A DNA stretch of 64,000 nt. Origin: JABDFW01 sp035550215. GTDB taxonomy: Bacteria > Bacteroidota > Bacteroidia > Chitinophagales > Chitinophagaceae. The position numbers were made by a program, and so were the translations under genes. The stretch spans positions 62,001-126,000 of the forward strand of contig DASZPM010000011.1 of the NCBI GenBank assembly GCA_035550215.1, read 5' to 3'. Under the pieces are notes generated by a model. That model ran no database searches. It worked only from the letters and a program-made list of their open reading frames with translations, and was not told where the DNA came from. The first letter of the stretch is position 1; each line of letters begins with the position of its first letter. This document shows, one piece after another, positions 44,263 to 53,224 of this stretch.

Positions 44263-44667
44263 TTAACCCTTCTTGCTTTGCTCTTTTATCTTCTTATGAA
44301 ACCATACAGGAGTTTTATCATTTGGGTCCGCATTATAATTTATGCAGAGCTCCTCTCCTTTTTTTATAGCCCTTACGGTACGAATCGTCATAAGCCTGTT
44401 GTCAAAATCCATTTCGTAATCACAATTACTTTCATACTCATGGTTGTACAGGGAAATATAGCCAAGTGCTACGCATCCCTTTTTCCGGGTTTTGCCCCAT
44501 TCAAAAATATAATCAAATAATTTTGTCTTTTCAATCGTGGTCCGTTCGGCGCTGGTAAGAATGATAACAGGCGATATTTCAACCACCGTATTGCGGGGTA
44601 TGCTGCGGGTTGTAAATACACCCCTCCCTCCTTTTGATGGGGCGATGGTTAAATAAGGCATTATCAT
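44263..44667 (-). CDS. SET-domain protein
   Basis: Small protein consisting of one SET domain, a fold used for lysine methylation. The visible motifs are SKGGRGVFTTRSIPRNTVVEISPVI at the N-terminus, LYNHEYESNCDYE (the N-H-x motif that helps bind S-adenosylmethionine) and GEELCINYN with the catalytic-type Tyr. Length 134 residues is normal for bacterial members, which lack the cysteine-rich post-SET part. ATG is at 44667 or 44661. It diverges from mgtE with about 80 bp between them. Protein substrate unknown. Confidence 0.9.
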   Translation of the reverse strand: MIMPYLTIAPSKGGRGVFTTRSIPRNTVVEISPVIILTSAERTTIEKTKLFDYIFEWGKTRKKGCVALGYISLYNHEYESNCDYEMDFDNRLMTIRTVRAIKKGEELCINYNADPNDKTPVWFHKKIKEQSKKG

Positions 44668-44747
44668 TTTGTGAATATAAAAAAGTAAATGCTGAAATTT
44701 ACATTTATAAGATTTATTTTGCGATTTTCAAGAATATTTACCCGGGT

Positions 44748-46151
44748 ATGGCAGAAGTAGAGGAAGACATAACATGGCATGGGCAGTTTACACGGCTGAT
44801 TGAACAGGAAGACAAAGCGTCGCTTAAAGAATTCCTGGACGACCAGAATATTAGTGATGTAGCCGATATTATTAACGAATATCCTGACTATGCAACACAA
44901 ATAATCAGTTGCATGACGATACATCGTGCAGTAAGCGTATTTAAGATACTTGACTTTACAACCCAAAAACAAATAATCTCTGAACTCCCGAGTTTTAAAA
45001 CGGCTGAACTGCTGAATGAACTGCCGGCTGATGACCGTACCGACTTTTTGGAAGAACTGCCTAAAAAAGTTATACGCGACCTTATTAAGCTGCTTAACCC
45101 TGAAGAAAGAAAAATTACCTTATCGTTATTAGGCTGGCCGGAGGACAGCGTAGGCAGGCTGATGACACCTGATTACGTATATGTGTATGCTCATCAAACC
45201 GTGGCAGAAGTTTTTGCTACCATACGCCGGGTAGCAAAAAGCAGTGAGACTGTTGATGTTATTTACATAATAAACGAAAAAGGTGAACTGGTTGATGATA
45301 TAAGAATACGCGATGTAATACTTGCTTCGCCGGAAAAACGCATTGACGAATTGCTGGATGGGCGCGTTGTAACCCTGAACGTGCATGATGACCAGGAACA
45401 TGCCAACCAGGTGTTTAAGATGAATAACCGCGTGGCTTTACCCGTTACGGATGATAACGGTATACTTTTAGGAATTGTTACCATTGATGATATATTATGG
45501 GTTGCAAACGAAGAGTTTAGTGAAGACATGCAAAAAATGGGTGGTAACGAAGCGTTGGGTGAGCCATATTTAGATATTTCGCTGGCAAAGCTGGTAAAGA
45601 AACGTGTAGGATGGCTGATAGCGCTTTTCCTCAGCGAAATGCTTACTGCTTCGGCTATGCAGCATTACCAGGAAACGGGCATTTTTAAAAGTTTTATTGA
45701 CCTCGTAATATTTATACCGCTTATCACCTCAAGCGGCGGCAACAGCGGTAGCCAGGCATCCTCACTCATAATACAGGCTATGGCCTTAGGGGAAGTAACG
45801 ATAGCCGATTGGTGGCGTGTTATGCGGCGCGAGCTGCTCTCAGGATTATTATTGGGCCTGGTATTGGGCACCATTGGCTTTTTGCGTGTTTGTGCATGGC
45901 AATACCTGCATGTATATGACTATGGGCCTGAATGGATACAAATGGCTACCATAATATTCTTCGCACTTATGGGTATTATTCTCTGGGGCAGTCTTATAGG
46001 TTCCATGTTGCCCATTGCATTAAAAAGGCTTGGGCAAGACCCGGCAACCTCCTCTGCGCCCTTTGTTGCAACACTTGTCGACGTTACCGGCATCATTATT
46101 TACTGTACAGTTGCCAGTATAATATTGCAAAAAGTAATAACTGGCGGTTAA
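44748..46151 (+). CDS. mgtE: Magnesium transporter MgtE
   Basis: Homodimeric magnesium channel of the inner membrane. ATG 44748 is chosen because MAEVEEDITWHGQF begins the conserved N-domain; 38 upstream codons in frame look non-coding. Residues about 10-130 form the superhelical N-domain (LLNELPADDRTDFLEELP), 135-260 two CBS domains that sense cytosolic magnesium (SVGRLMTPDYVYVYAHQTV, VALPVTDDNGILLGIVTIDDIL), and about 285-467 the five-helix pore domain with the GGNSGSQASSL signature. Length 467 residues is normal. Confidence 0.96.
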   Translation: MAEVEEDITWHGQFTRLIEQEDKASLKEFLDDQNISDVADIINEYPDYATQIISCMTIHRAVSVFKILDFTTQKQIISELPSFKTAELLNELPADDRTDFLEELPKKVIRDLIKLLNPEERKITLSLLGWPEDSVGRLMTPDYVYVYAHQTVAEVFATIRRVAKSSETVDVIYIINEKGELVDDIRIRDVILASPEKRIDELLDGRVVTLNVHDDQEHANQVFKMNNRVALPVTDDNGILLGIVTIDDILWVANEEFSEDMQKMGGNEALGEPYLDISLAKLVKKRVGWLIALFLSEMLTASAMQHYQETGIFKSFIDLVIFIPLITSSGGNSGSQASSLIIQAMALGEVTIADWWRVMRRELLSGLLLGLVLGTIGFLRVCAWQYLHVYDYGPEWIQMATIIFFALMGIILWGSLIGSMLPIALKRLGQDPATSSAPFVATLVDVTGIIIYCTVASIILQKVITGG

Positions 46152-46179
46152 GGGTATAAATACCATTCCCGCACCAGCA

Positions 46180-46776
46180 TCAAAGTTTATCCTTTAAGCT
46201 ATTTTTCACCTCACCAAACCATTCGTCTTTTAATATGCTAAGCACAATACTGTCACGCCGCCTGTCCCCTTCAACGGTGGGCATATTGTTGCGTAAAATA
46301 CCATCTACTTTGCAACCGATACTTTTCATTGCGGCAATACTTCTTTGGTTGCGTGCATCCGCCCTCAATTCAACGCGCTCCATTCCAAGCTCTTCAAACG
46401 CAAACTGCAGCAATAAATATTTGCAGTGCTTGTTCAGCCCCGTTCCCCTGAATCTTTCACCATACCACGTATAACCTAACTGCAATGTTTTAAAGGGAAA
46501 ATTTATATCATAAAAGCGTGTGCTGCCTGCGTATTCACCGGTGCTTTTGTCAAATACAATAAAAGGAAATTCAGCACCTTTTGCTTTTGCTGCCAGCGCA
46601 ATGTTAATATAATTCAAAAGGCCGTCTTCGCCCGCCGCCCGCAAAAGGGAATAGTACCATGTGTCACGTTCATTCAATGCAAAAGGCAAAAGGTTTTCGT
46701 AATCATTTTTCTGTAAAGGCCGTAATAAAACACGGTCGTCTTCCAATACCAGCGTATCATTCAACAGTTCCTGCAT
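46180..46776 (-). CDS. GNAT acetyltransferase, RimJ/RimL type
   Basis: N-acetyltransferase of the GNAT superfamily, RimJ/RimL subgroup. ATG 46776 gives MQELLNDTLVLEDDRVLLRPL, the typical start; the 20 codons upstream are not conserved-looking. The acetyl-CoA region is TLQLGYTWYGERFRGTGLNKHCKYLLLQFAFEELGMERVEL, and RNQRSIAAMKSIGCKVDGILR is a standard C-terminal signature. Length 198 residues. The substrate may be a protein N-terminus or an amine; sequence does not decide. It is divergent from glmS with 80 bp between. Confidence 0.92.
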   Translation of the reverse strand: MQELLNDTLVLEDDRVLLRPLQKNDYENLLPFALNERDTWYYSLLRAAGEDGLLNYINIALAAKAKGAEFPFIVFDKSTGEYAGSTRFYDINFPFKTLQLGYTWYGERFRGTGLNKHCKYLLLQFAFEELGMERVELRADARNQRSIAAMKSIGCKVDGILRNNMPTVEGDRRRDSIVLSILKDEWFGEVKNSLKDKL

Positions 46777-46811
46777 ATAGGCTTTTAACTGCAACTTTAG
46801 AAAAAAAATGG

Positions 46812-46819
46812 TAAATTTG
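46812..46819 (+). promoter_or_regulatory. Putative -7 promoter element of glmS (TAAATTTG)
   Basis: TAAATTTG matches TAnnTTTG and lies 37 bp upstream of the glmS ATG, which leaves a leader of about 30 nt. A TTG -33 element is not clear. No glmS-type ribozyme can be seen in such a short leader. Confidence 0.42.
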
Positions 46820-46856
46820 CAGTTTATTTTTTCCAAATTAAATTATAAGTTAGCCT

Positions 46857-48695
46857 ATGTGTGGAATAGTTGGTTATACCGGCCCGAGACAGGCATACCC
46901 AGTAATACTCAAAGGTTTAAAGCGTTTAGAATACCGCGGTTACGACAGCGCTGGTATTGCATTGGTAAACGATGACGGCTTAAGTGTATATAAAAAGAAA
47001 GGCAAGGTGGCTATGCTGGAAGCAGCAATGGAAAACCTGCAGGTAAACAGTCATATTGGTATAGGCCATACACGATGGGCCACACACGGCGAGCCAAGCG
47101 ACCGTAACGCGCATCCGCATATTAGCAGGAGCGGTGAAATTGCCATGATACACAACGGCATTATTGAGAACTATGCGCAGATAAAAAAAGAGCTTGCTAA
47201 AAAAGGCTACACATTTAAAAGCGATACCGATACAGAAGTACTGCTGAATTTTATTGATGATATTTTGCATAACAACGAATGCAGCCTTGAAGAGGCTGTA
47301 CGCATAGCCCTCCGGCGTATTGTAGGTGCGTACTGCATATTGCTGGTGCATAAAGACGACCCTGAAACAATTATCGCTGCCCGCAAAGGCAGCCCGCTGG
47401 TAATAGGCATTGGTAAAGGCGAGCACTTTTTGGCGTCAGACGCATCGCCTATTATTGAATACACCAAAGAGGTGGTGTATGTAAACGATTATGAAATAGC
47501 TATTGTAAAGCCGGATGAACTGGTATTGAAAAACCTGGGCAACGACAGGCAAACGCCTTTTATTACAAAGCTTAATATGGAAATGGCGGCCATTGAAAAG
47601 GGCGGCTATGACCACTTTATGCTGAAAGAAATTTTTGAACAGCCAACCACTATTTACGATTGTCTGCGGGGCAGGCTTGATGCAGAACATGGCAACATTG
47701 TAATGAGCGGGATAGAAAGATACGCGGAACAGATAATGAACGCGCCGCGCATTATTATTATTGCCTGCGGAACAAGCTGGCATGCGGGGCTTGTGGCAGA
47801 ATATATTATTGAAGAAACGTGCCGGATACCGGTGGAAGTGGAATATGCTTCTGAATTTCGTTACCGTAACCCTGTAGTGCATAAAGGCGATGTTATTATT
47901 GCTATATCGCAAAGCGGCGAAACGGCAGATACACTCGTGGCGATTGAGAAGGCAAAGGAACAGGGGGCGATAATTGCGGGGGTTGTAAATGTAGTGGGGT
48001 CGTCCATATCAAGGGCCTCTCACACCGGCGCGTACACGCACGCCGGCCATGAGATTGGTGTGGCAAGTACCAAAGCATTCACGGCGCAGCTTGCCGTGCT
48101 GACAATGATTGCTTTAAAAGTAGGATATGCAAAAGGCACGCTTGACAAAACACGCTTTATGTACTTATGCAAGGAGCTTGCAGAAATACCTGCAAAGGCA
48201 GAAGAAGTTCTAAAGCAGGATGCTCATATAAAAGAAATAGCAATAAAATACAAAGATGCGCCAGACTTTCTATACCTCGGCAGGGGCTATAATTTTCCCG
48301 TTGCGCTGGAGGGGGCGTTAAAGCTGAAAGAAATAAGTTATATACATGCTGAAGGCTATCCTGCTGCAGAAATGAAACATGGCCCTATAGCTTTGGTAAC
48401 TTCCGAGTTGCCGGTAGTATTCGTTGCCACTAAAGACAGCTACCACGAAAAGGTGGTAAGTAATATGCAGGAAATAAAAGCCCGCAAAGGTATAGTCATT
48501 TCTATTATTACAGAAGGCGATACAATCTCTCCCACCCTGAGCAATGATTTTATTACCATACCGCAGGCCGATGAAATTGTAGCGCCAATGCTCAGCGTAA
48601 TACCCCTGCAACTTCTTGCCTACTATATCGGGGTGGCAAAAGGCTATGATGTTGATAAGCCGAGAAACTTAGCCAAAAGTGTTACGGTGGAATAG
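46857..48695 (+). CDS. glmS: Glutamine-fructose-6-phosphate aminotransferase
   Basis: Makes glucosamine-6-phosphate from fructose-6-phosphate and glutamine, the first step to UDP-GlcNAc. The initiator Met is followed by Cys2 (MCGIVGYTG), the glutaminase nucleophile after processing. The glutaminase domain covers 1 to about 235 (GHTRWATHGEPSDRNAHPH, MIHNGIIENY). Two SIS isomerase domains follow (IIIIACGTSWHAGLVAEY; DFLYLGRGYNFPVALEGALKLKEISYIHAEGYPAAEMKHGPIALV), and the protein ends with NLAKSVTVE, the conserved C-terminus. Length 612 residues is normal. Confidence 0.98.
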   Translation: MCGIVGYTGPRQAYPVILKGLKRLEYRGYDSAGIALVNDDGLSVYKKKGKVAMLEAAMENLQVNSHIGIGHTRWATHGEPSDRNAHPHISRSGEIAMIHNGIIENYAQIKKELAKKGYTFKSDTDTEVLLNFIDDILHNNECSLEEAVRIALRRIVGAYCILLVHKDDPETIIAARKGSPLVIGIGKGEHFLASDASPIIEYTKEVVYVNDYEIAIVKPDELVLKNLGNDRQTPFITKLNMEMAAIEKGGYDHFMLKEIFEQPTTIYDCLRGRLDAEHGNIVMSGIERYAEQIMNAPRIIIIACGTSWHAGLVAEYIIEETCRIPVEVEYASEFRYRNPVVHKGDVIIAISQSGETADTLVAIEKAKEQGAIIAGVVNVVGSSISRASHTGAYTHAGHEIGVASTKAFTAQLAVLTMIALKVGYAKGTLDKTRFMYLCKELAEIPAKAEEVLKQDAHIKEIAIKYKDAPDFLYLGRGYNFPVALEGALKLKEISYIHAEGYPAAEMKHGPIALVTSELPVVFVATKDSYHEKVVSNMQEIKARKGIVISIITEGDTISPTLSNDFITIPQADEIVAPMLSVIPLQLLAYYIGVAKGYDVDKPRNLAKSVTVE

Positions 48696-48776
48696 TTATA
48701 TGCAGCGACAGGAACGCTTTTTATCAACCCGGCCCGGGCAGCATAACTAAGAAGAATGCTTGTGAACTTTACAGCA

Positions 48777-50735
48777 ATGATTACACTTGCCAAAGACGAA
48801 ATAATTGCATCACTTCCCTTTGATAAGGGAGAAGGTGGAACTGAATGGCTTGAAACAAACGGACTTGGCGGCTGGAGCGGCTCAACCATTTCTGGCTGCA
48901 ATTCCAGGCGATACCACGGTCTGCTGGTAGCTGCAACTGCGCCACCGACCGAAAGAATGAATCTTGTTAGTAAACTGGACGAAACAATTATAATTAATAA
49001 CGAACGTTTTGACCTTAGCACGAATAATTATGGCTCGGTTATATCGCCTGCCGGGTATAATTACCTGTCATCTTTTACCAAAGATTTATTTTCCTCGTGG
49101 ATATATGAAGCGGCCAACATACGGTTGAAGAAAACTGTTGCTATGGTATATAATGAAAATACCATTGTGGTGATGTACGATGTGCTGAAGGCCGCCGGCC
49201 CCTTCACAATGCAACTGTTGCCGTTAATATCCGTGCGGGGTTATCATAACTTAATGCATGCCAATAAGGCAATAAATACAAACGCTGTTTTTCAAAACGA
49301 CACGCTGGAACTACAGGCTTACTCAGGCACCCCGGCCGTATTTATCAAAACGCCGGGTGCAACATTTACACACCAGCCTTATTGGTTTTACAACTTTAAT
49401 TATACCGTTGAAAAAGCCCGCGGGCTGGATTTTACAGAAGATCTTTTCAGTCACGGACATTTTACCGTTGAATTGAAAGAAGGCGATTCATTAGGCATAA
49501 TTGTTTCAACAGAAGATACGGCTGAAAAAGATGCGCACAAATTGTTTGCAGGCGAAAAGGCAAGACGGGCGGGGCTGGTTGAAAAATTACCTGGCTCATT
49601 CTTAGAACGGTTGTTTACGCTTGCCGCAGACCAGTTTATTGTAAAACGGGGGAATGATTTAAAAACGGTAATTGCCGGTTATCACTGGTTTACCGACTGG
49701 GCCCGGGATACCATGATTTCATTGCCTGGCTTATGCCTCTGCACCGGCAGGTTTGAAGATGCTAAAAAAATAATCGCAGCCTTTGCACACAGTGTTAGTA
49801 TGGGGATGCTGCCAAACAGGTTTATGGATAACAATGAGCCGCCTGAATATAATAATGTGGATGGCACATTGTGGTATTTTATTGCAATATATAAATACCT
49901 GCAGGCAACAAATGATAAAGACTTTGTACTTGGCGAAATATTGCCTGTATTAAAAGAAATAGTTGACTGGCATTTTAAAGGCACGCGGTATAACATACAT
50001 GTTGCTGAAGACGGTTTATTATATGCCGGGGAAAATGGCCAGCAGCTAACATGGATGGATGCCCGCGTTGGCGATTGGGTGGTAACGCCGCGCATGGGCA
50101 AGCCTGTTGAGATACAGGCGCTTTGGTATAATGCTTTAAGAATATTTGCAGAACTGCTGGCATTAAACGGGCAGGAACAGGATGCTGCAGTGGTAAACAT
50201 AAGCGCTGATAAAGTAAAAACCAGTTTTGCTGAGCAATTCTGGTATGAGAAAGGAGGTTATTTGTATGATGTTATTGATGAAAACGGGGAACCAGGTACA
50301 TCGCTGCGGCCTAACCAGCTATTTGCAATAAGCCTTCCTTTTGCTTTAATTGACGGAGATAAAGCAGAAGCTATGTTGAATGTTGTTACCCATCACTTAT
50401 ATACGCCTGTCGGCTTAAGAAGCCTCTCGCCTCTTGACAGCAGCTATATTGGCATGTACAGCGGAAACCAGTTACAGCGGGATTCCGCGTATCATCAAGG
50501 CACCGTTTGGACCTGGCTTTTAGGCCCGTATATTGATGCGGTAATAAAAGTACATGGGCACTGCGCCACAGTAACTGCTATTATTGATGCCTTTAAGCAG
50601 CATTTTAAAGATGATTGTATTGGAAGCGTGCCTGAAATATTTGATGGTGATGCGCCGCATCATCCGCGGGGCTGTGTAGCACAGGCATGGAGTGTGGCCG
50701 AAATGCTGCGGGTAATTAAAGAGTACAATATTTAA
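48777..50735 (+). CDS. Amylo-alpha-1,6-glucosidase / glycogen debranching-type enzyme (GH133-like)
   Basis: Predicted to hydrolyse alpha-1,6 branch residues of glycogen or similar glucans. The N-terminal beta domain carries EWLETNGLGGWSGSTISGCNSRRYHGLLVA, the classic N-terminal GDE signature. The C-terminal (alpha/alpha)6 barrel has YHWFTDWARDTMISLPGL with the probable catalytic Asp, and later NNVDGTLWYFIAIYKY and AYHQGTVWTWLLGPYIDA. ATG 48777 is chosen (MITLAKDEI); ATG 48756 is equally possible and adds 7 residues. Length about 653 residues is normal. There is no signal peptide, so it acts on internal glycogen. It follows glmS by 81 bp. Confidence 0.92.
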   Translation: MITLAKDEIIASLPFDKGEGGTEWLETNGLGGWSGSTISGCNSRRYHGLLVAATAPPTERMNLVSKLDETIIINNERFDLSTNNYGSVISPAGYNYLSSFTKDLFSSWIYEAANIRLKKTVAMVYNENTIVVMYDVLKAAGPFTMQLLPLISVRGYHNLMHANKAINTNAVFQNDTLELQAYSGTPAVFIKTPGATFTHQPYWFYNFNYTVEKARGLDFTEDLFSHGHFTVELKEGDSLGIIVSTEDTAEKDAHKLFAGEKARRAGLVEKLPGSFLERLFTLAADQFIVKRGNDLKTVIAGYHWFTDWARDTMISLPGLCLCTGRFEDAKKIIAAFAHSVSMGMLPNRFMDNNEPPEYNNVDGTLWYFIAIYKYLQATNDKDFVLGEILPVLKEIVDWHFKGTRYNIHVAEDGLLYAGENGQQLTWMDARVGDWVVTPRMGKPVEIQALWYNALRIFAELLALNGQEQDAAVVNISADKVKTSFAEQFWYEKGGYLYDVIDENGEPGTSLRPNQLFAISLPFALIDGDKAEAMLNVVTHHLYTPVGLRSLSPLDSSYIGMYSGNQLQRDSAYHQGTVWTWLLGPYIDAVIKVHGHCATVTAIIDAFKQHFKDDCIGSVPEIFDGDAPHHPRGCVAQAWSVAEMLRVIKEYNI

Positions 50736-50790
50736 AACTGACGATGCGCACAGCCGGATAACATAAAAGCGGCGGTATTATTCGCCGGCG

Positions 50791-51408
50791 TTATACATTC
50801 TCCAAACCATATTGTTTTAATACTTCGGCTGGTACGCCTCTCCAAACATTGGGTGTATTGCCTTTGTACCCCAGGTCTTCAATGCCCATTTTACTGGTGA
50901 AAAAGCCGATGGCAGTCAGGTCGCGCATTTTATTGAAAAAAGCTACGCCAGCCTGCATGCCAGGTTTTGCGATGGCCGGGTAGGCAATGGCAGATAGGAT
51001 TTCCTCCTGCTGTTGTGGATTGCAGCTTTTAAAGTCGTTGTTGTACAGGTTTAAGCACTTAACATCCAGCCAGCGCAAACCGCCCCTCATGGGTAGTTGA
51101 TGTTCGGGTTCGTCTTTTACTATAAACTCAATAAACTCCGGCACTTTGGCATCGGTAGCGCTGCCGCTTCTCTCATCACGTGGTATTATTAAATCAACAA
51201 GAACAGCGATTGTCGCCATTTCATGTGCATCAAAAAATTTCTGTTCTGCAAGTGCCTTATCTCTCGCGGCTTCAAATGGCTGCCTGCCCGCTTCAGCAGC
51301 AGACGCAGCTTCCGCAGTTTTTGTTTCACCGGATGGCTTGCATGCGTCCAGCAAAACGCCGGCCGCGGTAGCAAGGCTTATTGCTTTAAGGCTTTCTCTC
51401 CTGTTCAT
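50791..51408 (-). CDS. Gluconate 2-dehydrogenase subunit 3-like Tat lipoprotein
   Basis: Small partner subunit of a GMC-type sugar dehydrogenase. The N-terminus NRRESLKAISLATAAGVLLDAC combines a twin-arginine motif with a lipobox (Cys23), so it is predicted to cross by Tat and be lipidated. The rest matches the gluconate 2-dehydrogenase subunit 3 family: FFDAHEMATIAVLVDLIIPRDERSGSATDAKVPEFIEFIV. In homologous FAD-dependent dehydrogenases this subunit carries the signal-less catalytic subunit across the membrane, which fits here, as the GMC gene 3 bp upstream has no signal peptide. Length 205 residues. Confidence 0.93.
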   Translation of the reverse strand: MNRRESLKAISLATAAGVLLDACKPSGETKTAEAASAAEAGRQPFEAARDKALAEQKFFDAHEMATIAVLVDLIIPRDERSGSATDAKVPEFIEFIVKDEPEHQLPMRGGLRWLDVKCLNLYNNDFKSCNPQQQEEILSAIAYPAIAKPGMQAGVAFFNKMRDLTAIGFFTSKMGIEDLGYKGNTPNVWRGVPAEVLKQYGLENV

Positions 51409-51411
51409 ATC

Positions 51412-53169
51412 CTAAATATTTTGTTTTTGTTTTTGGTCAAGAATGTATTCCGCTGTACGCATAGAAAGGGCAAGAATTGTCCAAGTTGGGTTTTTCTCTG
51501 ATTGCTGCACGAACATAGAGCCGTCTGTTACAAACAGGTTTTTACAATCATGCGCCTGCCCCCATTTGTTGAGCGCCGATTTTTTTGGGTCATCGCCCAT
51601 GCGTACCGTTCCAACCTCGTGTATGCCTTTGCCGGGGTTGGATAGGCCCCAGTTATTTTCCGGCCCTGCCGGCGGAATAAGTGGTATGGCGTTAAGCGAT
51701 TTGATGATAGCCCCTACTGTTTCTGTCATGTGTTTGGCCTGTTTTATTTCATCACTTCCCCATGCATAATTAAAACGCAAAACGGGTATGCCATATTTAT
51801 CTACAACGCTGTTATCTATCTCGCAGTAGTTTGTTTCCTTTGCCACATCCGTACCATGGCAGCCAACGCCGGCAAATGTTCCGTAAAACCGGCGGTAATC
51901 ATCCTTCAGGCTTTTGCCAAAGCCACCACCTGGTTTCATCTTGCCTGCAGCATCCGGCAGGTAGCCGTTGATTAACGGAACGATAGAGCCTTCAAACCCA
52001 AAGTAACCACCATAGGCGGGCATCATCATCCCACCAAAAATTTCTAAATGGTACCCGCGGGGAAAATCAAGTTTTTGTTTGTCTGCCCACCACGGTGCGT
52101 ATACATGCAGGCTGCCAACGCCATCTTCATTAAAGCGGGGCCTGTTAAGCAACTGGGGTAAAATAACAGCCCCGCCTGTTTGGGTGGAATCGTGAAGGTA
52201 CTTACCTACTACACCGCTGCTATTGGTTAACCCGTTTACATGCTGCGCTGTTTTTGAGTTTAAGAGTATCCGCGCAGATTCACAGGTTCCTGCGGCAAGC
52301 ACAACAGCTTTTGCATTAACTACGTATTCCTGCATATCGTCTTTACTCACATAAGATACTCCTGTTGCCATGCCGTTATTGTCTGTTATAATTTCTCTTA
52401 CAACAGCATTGGTAAGCACAGTGAGGTTACCTGTTTTTATTGCGGGTATCACCAGGCACGAGGAGGAAGAAAAATCTCCGTACACCTTGCAGGTGCGGTT
52501 ACACTGCCCGCAATAAAAACACTGCTGCCTGTCTTTATTTCCCGGCAACGGGGCAGTAAGTACAGAGCCCCTGCCGGGAATGACTTTAATGCCGAGACCT
52601 GTAGCAGCCTTTTTAATAAATAACTCGCCCAGGCGCGGCGCCGGTGGCGGTAAAAAAATACCATCAGGGTCGTTCTCCAGTCCTTCATTGCTTCCGTAAA
52701 TGCCTATTAACTGGTCAACTTTGTCATAGTACGGTTTTATTTCATCATACGTAATTGGCCAATCGTCGCCCACGCCATAACTGGTGCGGCACTTAAAATC
52801 TTTTGGCCCCATACGCAGTGAAATACGCCCCCAGTGGTTTGTTCTGCCTCCAAGCATCTTTGCCCTGAACCAATCAAATTTTGTATTCCCTTTTTGGGTA
52901 TAGGGCTCTCCTTCAATTTCCCATCCGCCATAAGCTGCGTCAAAATCACCCATAGGCCTGGTAGCATTACCGCCACGGCGGGGCGACTGGTAAGGCCATT
53001 GCAACTGCTTTGAGTCTTTGGCGGGGTCGAAAAATGGCCCGGCTTCAAGCATAAGTACTTTTACGCCTGCTTTTGCCAGGGTGTACGCAGTCATGCCGCC
53101 GCCCGCTCCAGAGCCAATAACAACAACTTCGTGTACCTGCCCCGATTTTTTTAATTGTATGTCGCCCAT
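51412..53169 (-). CDS. GMC-family FAD oxidoreductase, probable sugar dehydrogenase
   Basis: Catalytic flavin subunit. The ADP-binding fold is VVVIGSGAGGGMTAYTLAKAG at 16-36, GGRTNHWG is the FAD contact region, and VVLAAGTCESARILLNS is the second GMC signature. The C-terminal GMC_oxred_C domain has VGTVRMG and SEKNPTWTILALSMRTAEYI. An unusual cysteine cluster at 217-238 (CFYCGQCNRTC then Cys238) might hold an Fe-S centre, as in FAD-dependent glucose dehydrogenases. No signal peptide: probably exported with the subunit 3 partner encoded 3 bp downstream. With the TIM-barrel gene upstream, oxidation of a sugar, for example glucoside 3-dehydrogenase activity, is likely but unproven. 585 residues. 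Confidence 0.92.
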   Translation of the reverse strand: MGDIQLKKSGQVHEVVVIGSGAGGGMTAYTLAKAGVKVLMLEAGPFFDPAKDSKQLQWPYQSPRRGGNATRPMGDFDAAYGGWEIEGEPYTQKGNTKFDWFRAKMLGGRTNHWGRISLRMGPKDFKCRTSYGVGDDWPITYDEIKPYYDKVDQLIGIYGSNEGLENDPDGIFLPPPAPRLGELFIKKAATGLGIKVIPGRGSVLTAPLPGNKDRQQCFYCGQCNRTCKVYGDFSSSSCLVIPAIKTGNLTVLTNAVVREIITDNNGMATGVSYVSKDDMQEYVVNAKAVVLAAGTCESARILLNSKTAQHVNGLTNSSGVVGKYLHDSTQTGGAVILPQLLNRPRFNEDGVGSLHVYAPWWADKQKLDFPRGYHLEIFGGMMMPAYGGYFGFEGSIVPLINGYLPDAAGKMKPGGGFGKSLKDDYRRFYGTFAGVGCHGTDVAKETNYCEIDNSVVDKYGIPVLRFNYAWGSDEIKQAKHMTETVGAIIKSLNAIPLIPPAGPENNWGLSNPGKGIHEVGTVRMGDDPKKSALNKWGQAHDCKNLFVTDGSMFVQQSEKNPTWTILALSMRTAEYILDQKQKQNI

Positions 53170-53224
53170 AAATTTTTACCAGTTTTTATTAAATTCTAAA
53201 TTCCAAACTGCATTTCCGCCATTA

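Noticed and set aside
46777..46856. glmS ribozyme upstream of glmS
   Set aside because: The divergent spacer is only 80 bp, too short for the ribozyme, and no matching core is visible.
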